Shown piece after piece: positions 26,901 to 35,900 of a DNA stretch of 64,000 bases; the stretch's first letter is position 1; every line of letters starts with the position of its first letter. The position numbers and the translations under genes are program-made. A model generated the notes under the pieces. The model was not told the DNA's origin. It saw only the letters and a list, made by a program, of their open reading frames with translations, and made no database searches. Origin of the DNA: Ancylostoma caninum (taxonomy: Eukaryota; Nematoda; Chromadorea; Rhabditida; Ancylostomatidae); assembly GCA_037903475.1 (NCBI GenBank), contig JBAJFG010000261.1, forward strand, positions 434,001 to 498,000, given 5' to 3'.

Positions 26901-29900
26901 TGCGAATCAGTGGTCCGCATTGAACGTTCTGCTCGAAATGGACAACACAACTGCGGTATCTTATATTAGAAAGCAGGGTGGCACAAAATCTCGAGCAATC
27001 TCTGAACTTGCCCTCGAAATGTGGGAATGGGCAGCAGAGCGTAATATACGCATCTATGCAACGTACAAGCCGGGACACAGCAATACCAAGGCCGACTTTC
27101 AGTCCCGCCATAGGGAAAAGGAGCGTTTCGAGTGGTCTCTAGATGTAGACTGTACTAAGGATCTTTTTGAGGAGTACGATACACCTGAGGTCGACTTATT
27201 TGCTTCGCGTCTTAATTGCAAACTTGAGAAGTTTATCTCTTTCTATCCAGATCCCGACGCATGGAAGGTGGATGCCTTCGCGCACAGCTGGTCGCACCTC
27301 TACGCCTTCGCATTTCCTCCATCCTTATTGCGAGAGTCATTCGAAAAGCGGTCCAAGACGGGGCGCATCTCCTGTTGATCACGCCACTGTGGAAAACACA
27401 GAGTTGGTTCCCTCTTGCATTGGATCACGCCGAGAACGCTCCAATGTTGATTCCCAAACATTCACACTTGGTCACGAGTCTAGAGGGGAATCCTCATCCG
27501 TTCTTAAGGCAGGCGAACTTCCACCTTATTGCATGGAAAATCTCGCCAAAATTTGGAGAATGGAGGGATACTCAAACGAAGCAGTCGGTATCATTATGGC
27601 CAGTTGGTCTAAAAACACTCAAGATCAGTACAATTCATGCCTAATTAACTGGGTGAAATTTGCCAGAGATACCTGCTACAATTTAACCCCAACGCCAACC
27701 TCACTTTGCAACTACTTAGCCTACCTTTATGGAAAAGGCCGCTCTTTTTCCACACTAGCCTCTCACCGAGCAGCGCTGACAACTTTCTTCGACCATGTGA
27801 ACGACTCACATCTTCGCGAGGATCCTACGGTGAAAAGATTCATGAAGGGCTTATTCCGAAAGAACCCCTCACGACCTCGATATTCGTCGACGTGGGACGT
27901 GGGCACCGTGTTGGACTACCTCGAAGAGTTAGGTCCAAACGAACACATGGATATGCCCACGTTGTCTCTTAAATTGACCTTCCTTTTATCAATATGCTCA
28001 CCACGTCGTGTATCTGAAATAGCTTCTTTCTCTCTCGACTCACTCCAGAAACTTTCGGAAAGATGGGCCTTTTTCCTAGACTACAGAAACAAAAACAGGA
28101 AAGCTGGGCCCGCTCATACGGCTGTATACGAAACCTTTCATGAAAATCCTCTGCTCTGCCCGGTTAAGTGCCTCGCAGACTATCTCAACGCCACAAAAGA
28201 GAAGCGAGGTAGAGAACAACGGCTTTTGTTGTCATACGTGAATTTTCGACCGATTAGCCCTTCCACAGTCTTACGATGGGTGAAAGAGGTCCTCACATCT
28301 GCGGGAGTAGCGCCCCATTTTACAGCTCACTCAGCAAGATCGGCTAGCACATCCAAGGCCATAAAATCTGGCGCCTCACTGAAGGACATTCTTAAAGCCG
28401 CATGCTGGTCCAACAAGAGCCGCACGTTTGAAAGGTTTTACTGTAGAGATACTGAACCTACATTTCAGTCTCGAGTACTGTCGAGGTGATTTAAACAAGC
28501 ATCTTGATTGTTATGAGCAATTAATATAATTGCATATTATACGAAGTTCACTGACGTATAATATTTATTATATTATATTGCGAATAACAATCAACACCCA
28601 CCCATTACTTCGTTCCCACCCAGGACAGTACTCTACTCATTTGCAGACCTCAATCGTCAAGGAGTGAGCCACTGAGGTCTAGTCGAAGAGCGTCCAACAG
28701 CAGCCGAAATGGGACCAGGCCAAGAACTCAGCACCTAGATAAAGGATCGGTGCCGAAAGTAAAGCGTTAGGCCTTGCAAGAGCCGAAAGATAGGAACTAT
28801 TTCCAAGCTTCCTCTTCAGGAAGGCAAATAAGCCCGTTGTTCGTTGTGTTTATGCTAATAAACTTCTTCACGCGTCACAGCTCAAACAACTGAAGAGTAC
28901 GGAACATCCCAAAATTGGGAGGACTTCACTGAGTATTAAATTTCTGTGCGCGGCGGGACCGCGCCAGTTGACCAACCCATCATAGATCATGGGAGGTCAA
29001 ATCTTTAAATGAGAAGGCGACCGAATCACGGAGACAAAGCACCTTGATTGTTATTCGCAATATAATATAATAAATATTATACGTCAGTGAACTTCGTATA
29101 ATATGCAATTATACAATGGTATTCGAATTTTTCTTTCGATTATTCGAATATTCGAATAATCGAATATCTCAACTTTTCGAATTATTCGAATAGTCGAATA
29201 TTTTAACTTTTCGAATAATCCGAATATTCGAATGATCGAGTATTTTAACGTTTCGAATAATTTGAATGTTCGAATAATCAAATATTTCGACTTTTCGAAT
29301 TGTTCGAATGATCGAATAAACAAAATTTCAAATTATTCGAATGTTCGTTCGAATACCAAGTATCCCTTCCCTTGTTGTGTGGTCTATTTTGAGCACAGGC
29401 TAAGATTTGCATTGATACATATTATATTACGCCAAGATTCAAAGAAAGTCAAACCTTCATTATCCTTTCCCTGTTACATAGTTCAGCAATTCAGTAGGAA
29501 TTTCTAACGATGGACTGCAAACCTTATTAAGCTTTCCACTGTTGCGCTTGTAATAATCCATGAGTGCATGAAGTGAGTCAAATAGACGGTTCGTCTCCAC
29601 GAGGTATTTGTTCTTTCGCCTTCGTACAATAACATTCTTCAACTGCAAATTGTTTAATCAAAATAACAATTTTATGAGGAACTTTGACGAAAATCCCAGT
29701 GCGCACTGTTGGTCAGAATGTCTTTCAGCCCTTTAACCCTTGATATACTGCATTGAAGCATTGTGGAGAAACTTAGAAAGTTTCTTTTCATATTTTTTGA
29801 CGACAATTTGTCGGCGTTGTGAACTTGTGAACTCAGATTTTCACACTTCCTGATTTTTTACCGCAGTCCGATCGGTTCCTATACGATAACAACGACGGAA

Positions 29901-32900
29901 ATCTACTGCGTTCAGCGCAGTAACTGGTACACTTTTGTGCTGGCGTTCAATTTGGGCGAGTTTCCTAGTAATTGTTTGCTGCGCCAGTTGCAATAGAAAC
30001 AGCTGTTTTGCCGCAGTCTTTGTGAAATTCAGTCGTTTTTTTTCTTTGTGAGTTCTTTCGATGATTTCTTGTAATTCCGCTATTTTTATTGGCTGGAATG
30101 TCTTCTGGTGTGCATTTTACGGATTATGAAGCTATTTGGCAAGAATTCAAACTAGTTTTGGTTGAAATTTCAATTTTCTCCAGATTTTCCTCCACGAGAA
30201 GATTTTATGATGTTTCGATTTCTCATTGACTCCTTTGCTAAGAGCTACACACTTTCCAGAGGTTACTTATCATCATGGCGGATTGCGCAAATATCCAACT
30301 GGTGAAGAAAACCGACGTTATCGATCTTCTGGTGTCAATCCCCATGGCTGTTCCCCACTACTGTTTTAAGTACATTTCTGTAGGCATAGTGCTGAACTTA
30401 AGCCGCATTTTCAGTGGAAGTTTCGGGCTTCAAACCCTTTCCTTTCCAAACGAGCAATTTGAAGCTTTATGCTGTGGTCCACTTTGGAACGTGCTTTCGT
30501 CCGAAATCCGGCGAATGCGGCACACATCTTTCAGAAAATTTTTGGTTACAATTTATTCTGTAAATATGGAATGTTCGCACTCGGACGATGCTGAAAGACT
30601 CCTCAATTCTGCGCACAATCATCCGCTTGTCTGTGAAATCCATATAGAGGAACTAATCCACGTTTTCTGGTGTAGTATCTTTTTCCGACGTCCTGCACAT
30701 GGTCAACGGTTTTCCTGTGTGCCGCAATCTTCACTTATCCAAGCTAGGAAGCTAGGGGTGGGAATCTAGGCGATGGGTCTCTAAAGTCAGTACATCGCAG
30801 ATATTTCGTATACATGAGATCTTTCTCTTCATTTGGAAGGATTTGTTGACCAGTCGAACTTCGTGTTCATCTCTAACTGAGAATAATCAAAGTTGGCTCA
30901 CTAGAAGGACCTGCCAAAACCAGGCTCTTTAGCAGATCGAGTTGATATTTATAATCAACTAGACGGCATACCCGTCTTCGCTCGGATGTTTCACTACCCC
31001 GCGGCTATTTCACACTGTGAAGACAATATTTTTGTGATCAATGAGTTAATAAACCTAAGCAGCAGACCCTTTGTCACCATACCCTTTGCGAAAAGCTGGT
31101 AAAGTTATCCGCGTAATTACTTCATGAAAATTGTTTGTCATATTTGTGTTCTGGGTGTTCGCGAACCTCAGCAGGCGAGTTCCTACTCGTCCTTGTGCAA
31201 AATCGAAAAGATCATTACGTCGATATCGTCATGCAGTGTGATCCTCACATCCGTGCTCGACGTATTGAAAAACCACAGTAGGTAAGTCTCCAACGACCTC
31301 CGGCCAAAAGGTCCGAAAAATCTATGAGTTTGATGAACCAATGCTTTCCTTCAAAATGGTTGCCATAATCGTGCTCAGCGTATTGGGAAACCCCAGCAGA
31401 CATGTCCTCACCAACCCTTGAGCAAAATTGATGAAAAATCAATAAAATCGATGAATAATTTTTTTTCGTTTAAATGGTTGTCATATTCGTGTTCAGCATA
31501 TTGGGGAACCTCTGTGGACTTGTTCCCGCGACTTCCTGAACAAAACTAGTGAAAAATCAATAAAATCGATATAATCGACAAGCTAATCGATATTCTGGAC
31601 TGAAGAGTAGCCTATAATCTCCGTCTGCCCCTGGGAGACCTACATGCAAAATTTAGATCGGTTCATCCTCCTCGATTTCTATTCCGAACATACAAACATA
31701 CAAACAAACAAACAAACACACACACGAACAAACTTTCACTTTTATATATACAGATTCATATGGAGGATTTCTCTATACAATGGCATAGAAATAAATGGAA
31801 AACACTGCTTCTTTGGTGGTCATTCCAGAAACTTTTCAACTCACCATCGTATCTCCCACTATGAGCTCGATCAAGATGCTGACCAGCGCCAGCGATTGCG
31901 ATTGTGGGTGGACGGTCAAGACCACCTATAGTGGACGTCAATAGCGGTGGTCAATCTGCGGCTTCGAGAAGGACGTCGCGCAACCGCTCCGCACGCGCCA
32001 TAACCGATATCTTCTGCTGCTGTTATGCTATTTTTAGCAGCATTTCTACCCGTTTCAAGTATTTTTGACCGAATCAGGAGGAACAGCGCCTAGGAATAGC
32101 ATTCCGGCTGCAGACCGATCCCGGTGAGCGCGCCGCGGTTGCGCGGCGTCCTTCTCGAGGCCGCGGATGGGCCACCGTCATGGACGTCCAATGTACAATC
32201 AATACTCATCGGAAATGAAATCGCTGTGGTGAGGGCGATGAAACGGCTGTACTGACTCATCGGAAATGAAATCACTGTGGTGACGGCGATGAAACATGCT
32301 GTACTGTTCGAGGACTTTGCCGGCGGCCACAAATTTGTAAACTGCTTTCCAGCGCGAGGGAAACTGGATCTTTATTGTGGATAAGGATTAGGTGTGATAT
32401 CGAGCAACCCGGCTTACGGATCCTATCTAGAGCAGTATTCACAGTGTACCTCACCTTGCCTTTTTTTCGTCCATCTACATTATGGGTCTGTTCGGCATTT
32501 GACGATTTCTCAGCACCAGTACTTTCAGTAGATACAGACAAAATGATTTCTCTTCTTATCTTGGTGGGATCATTGTCGACCTGCAAAATAACGACCATGA
32601 TACGGATGATAGCAAGAAAAAAAGTACTAATATGTGTAGGACAATTCATTCATTGTCTCATCTCGTGCGCTTTGCGCATAATGCTGCGGTGCTGCTATAC
32701 TTCTCGGGGAGCATAACAGTCTTGGTGGACGCGAGGAGGGGACACTGATTTTGGTACATATCGATTTGTTGCAAACGACAGCGGCAGCAGCGCCAGCGAC
32801 GCGTCGCCCAAAATCATTGTGTACCAAAGCCAAAGAACGTCGCTGCGTTCTCAACCACCGGAACTGCTTTACTCCTCGTTAAGTATAGCAGAATGGTTGA

Positions 32901-35900
32901 GAGGCGACTTTTCAAGACGGTATTCGGAAATCTCTGTCGGCCTTCTGCTGACAGCAGGGTAACCCGAAAGGCAAAAATTTTAGCTAAGCTCTTCCTAAAA
33001 AGGAACCGCGAAGACAGAGGGAGAATTCCTGAGAATGATTAAAAAACTGATTTCAAGTTTGAACAGTCAAAAATGAGTGTTAGGGGAATAAGCGGCCGTA
33101 TGGCGCGATTCTTCGGTGGCACTCAGGCACTCGTGGGGTGCGACCTCAACACGAATGGGGGTTCGACCTCAGTTACACCTGGGGCGAACCCCTGGTTCCA
33201 CCCCTCACGTGCTGGGTTCCTCCCCTCACGTGCTAGGTTCCTCCCCTCACGTGCTGCTGTCTCACTTATCACATGCTTAGATCTTCAGAAGACGTGCTTG
33301 TTCATTCCCTTACGTGTCAAGACGTGTCCTTACACGTTCACATTATAGCACGTTGTCGCTCTTCGATAGCGCACGGAAATCAAAAATGCACATGGAATGC
33401 CTGGATGCGCATGCACTTCGTGCGCCGGCGCCCAGTGGACCCCGCGGTCACGGGTCGGATTTGTACATCTGCGGTGCGTTCGCACGCGACCGCAATCACG
33501 AATCTCGTCCGATCGATTGCTCGGCCACGGTTTCCACTTTGTCTCAGTTGGCCAGAGTGTTGGCACGACTGTTTCAGAAATGTTCAGATGAAGTCGAATG
33601 CGTGGCGCATCCCACAAAGCGGGATTGATTGACGCCGACCACTTTATCCACTTTATTTATTAATCTTTACATGAACCAACTCGGCGTCAACTATTTAACT
33701 TCAATAGGAGTCACTCCTAGCACCTCTGGAACAACCAAGAACTTCAGACATGTTCGGGTAATTCAATTATTCAGCAGTTTGAAAAACCTACATATTAGAA
33801 GTGTTTGTTCGGTTGTTTCAGAAAGCCGAGTTGCTCCATCAGACAAATACAGGCAACCGCGATGCGAGACAGTATGCCAGGTGGTATATGGTATAAAGGC
33901 TCTCAGATCTCGCCTTCCTATGATGCCAACCGAAGAATCGCGTCATACGACCGCCACCCCTTCAATTCAATGTGCTATTGTAAGCTACCAGCTTATTTCC
34001 GAATTAATTGCTGAAAAGGACACACCACTTCAAAGTGTTATAACTCGGCTCAAACACAACTTTCTTCATCTCTTTAGCACCCTCTCAACTCGGTAGATCA
34101 TTCCCAACAGTAACATTTTACACTAGTGCGAAAAATTGCTCGGACATATACAGCTCTTCGAGATGCCTATCTTTTTTCTTTATCAGACAACGCAAATGCA
34201 CATATTCTTCCAAGATGCTTTTAATATCTATAGGCCGTTCAGAAAAGAGTCGGTATTAGTACATTCACAGACAGAAGGTACCCAGGCATTTGTGTGGTTC
34301 GACCCCAGCATCAACAAAAAACCCCCAGTTACATCTGGGGTCGAACCCCTCGTTCCACCCCTCACGTGCTGCTGTCCCATATATCACTTGCTTAGTTCTC
34401 CATAAGTCTGCTCTGTTCCCCCCTTACGTGTCAGTTCGTGTTAGACGTGTCCTTGCACGTTCACACTATAGCACGCTGTCGCTTTCTGATAGTGAGCAGG
34501 AAGCAAAAGCAGGAAGCACGTGGAATGCCTGGACGCATGCGCTTTGCGCGCCGGCGCCCACTGGTCCCGCGGTCACTTGGTGGATTCTTACATCCGTGCC
34601 GCGTTTGCGCGCGACCGCACCCACGCATCTCGTCTGATCAGTGGCTGGCCCATGGTATGCACCTGGCCTCAGCCGGCCAGACAAGCCTCGTAGCAGCTTG
34701 TGTAGTCTGCGCCGAAGCGGAGACTAGACTTAGGTTTTCACGCGCAGCCGTCAGCTTATATACACTTTGTATAAGCATCAGCAACATGTTTAGCTAACAC
34801 GATACTTTCAAAACATTTCGGGCTGGGGTCGAACTCTAAATGCGACTGCATAAGAACTGACACGCGGGAGGTGGAACAGAGCACATCCAGCAGTTCAAAT
34901 TAGTTGGCAGGGATGAAACACAGCACGCACGGCACTAGCAGCACGTCGCCTCTTCCACGGGAGTGGGCGGGGCCAGAAGTTTTCGTGCTGGGGTCGAACC
35001 CCACGAGTGCCTGAGTAAGCTGTGTGGTTGTGGCTTTATCAAGTACCAGTCTGGCCGTCCGGCTGACGCCGGACTTCCAGACTCCTGCTGATGCTCGCTT
35101 CGCTCGCATACTCCGCATACGATGCAGAAAAAAAGGTGGACAGGTTTAGTAGATCCTATATCCCCCCAAGTAAGTCCATCGACTTTTGGAAAGCTCTCGA
35201 TCGCGTGAGCGGTAGCCTTCCTCCACGTGGGAGAAGTAATTCCTGTTGATTGCCCCTAGTGGCCGTTGTTAATTGGACGTAGCCGATTCAGTGGAAATGC
35301 TCTCTTGAAATTATCTATCTTTAGCAGGTTGTTGTGGTAACTCAAGTGATAAGGGTCTGCCCATGTATAAAGACAGAGTGAAGGGTGGGGTCGATTCAGA
35401 TACAAATGGACTGGAATGAGGAGGGGAATACGGATTGGAATAACGTGCACCTAGGCCACATAGGTAGAAAGAATAGCCGGAACGGGTGCCAGGGCACCAT
35501 TCATGAAGGAATTTACCTAGGCCGTGACGAACTTCCTTTTCTGGACGCGGGCGCCCTTATCACAACGTGGTGAACTTTGGGCCCGTCTCACCCCCACTTC
35601 CAGGCAGTGGCGCACCCTTATCGCAGTGGTGGACCCGGGCGCCGGCGCACCCTTATCACAGTGGTGGATCCGTCTCCCCCACTTTTGGCGCCGGCGCACC
35701 CTTATCACAGTGGTGGACCCGTCTCCCCCCACTTTTGGACCTTATCACAGTTGGACCCGTCCCCACTTTGGGCGCCGGCGCACCCTTTTGGTCAGGATCA
35801 CCGGTGGACCCGTCTCCCCCACTTTGGGCGCCGGCGCACCCTTATCACAGTGGTGGACCCGTCCCCCACTTTGGGCGCCGGCGCACCCTTATCACAGTGG

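Larger units (their letters stand above)
24364..29115 (+). mobile_element. DIRS-type tyrosine-recombinase retrotransposon
   Basis: This is a complete DIRS architecture. Inverted terminal repeats of about 167 bp lie at 24381-24547 and 28886-29053 (for example TTTGTCTCCG and its complement). An internal complementary region lies at 28500-28594. Between them are a serine-rich gag-like ORF, reverse transcriptase/RNase H, and a tyrosine recombinase. DIRS elements replicate by reverse transcription and reinsert a circular intermediate with the recombinase instead of an integrase. Gag and RT are frameshifted and the recombinase ORF is open. The element sits in an intron of the SH2 kinase on the opposite strand. 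Exact outer ends are set by where similarity to the internal region stops. Confidence 0.93.
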
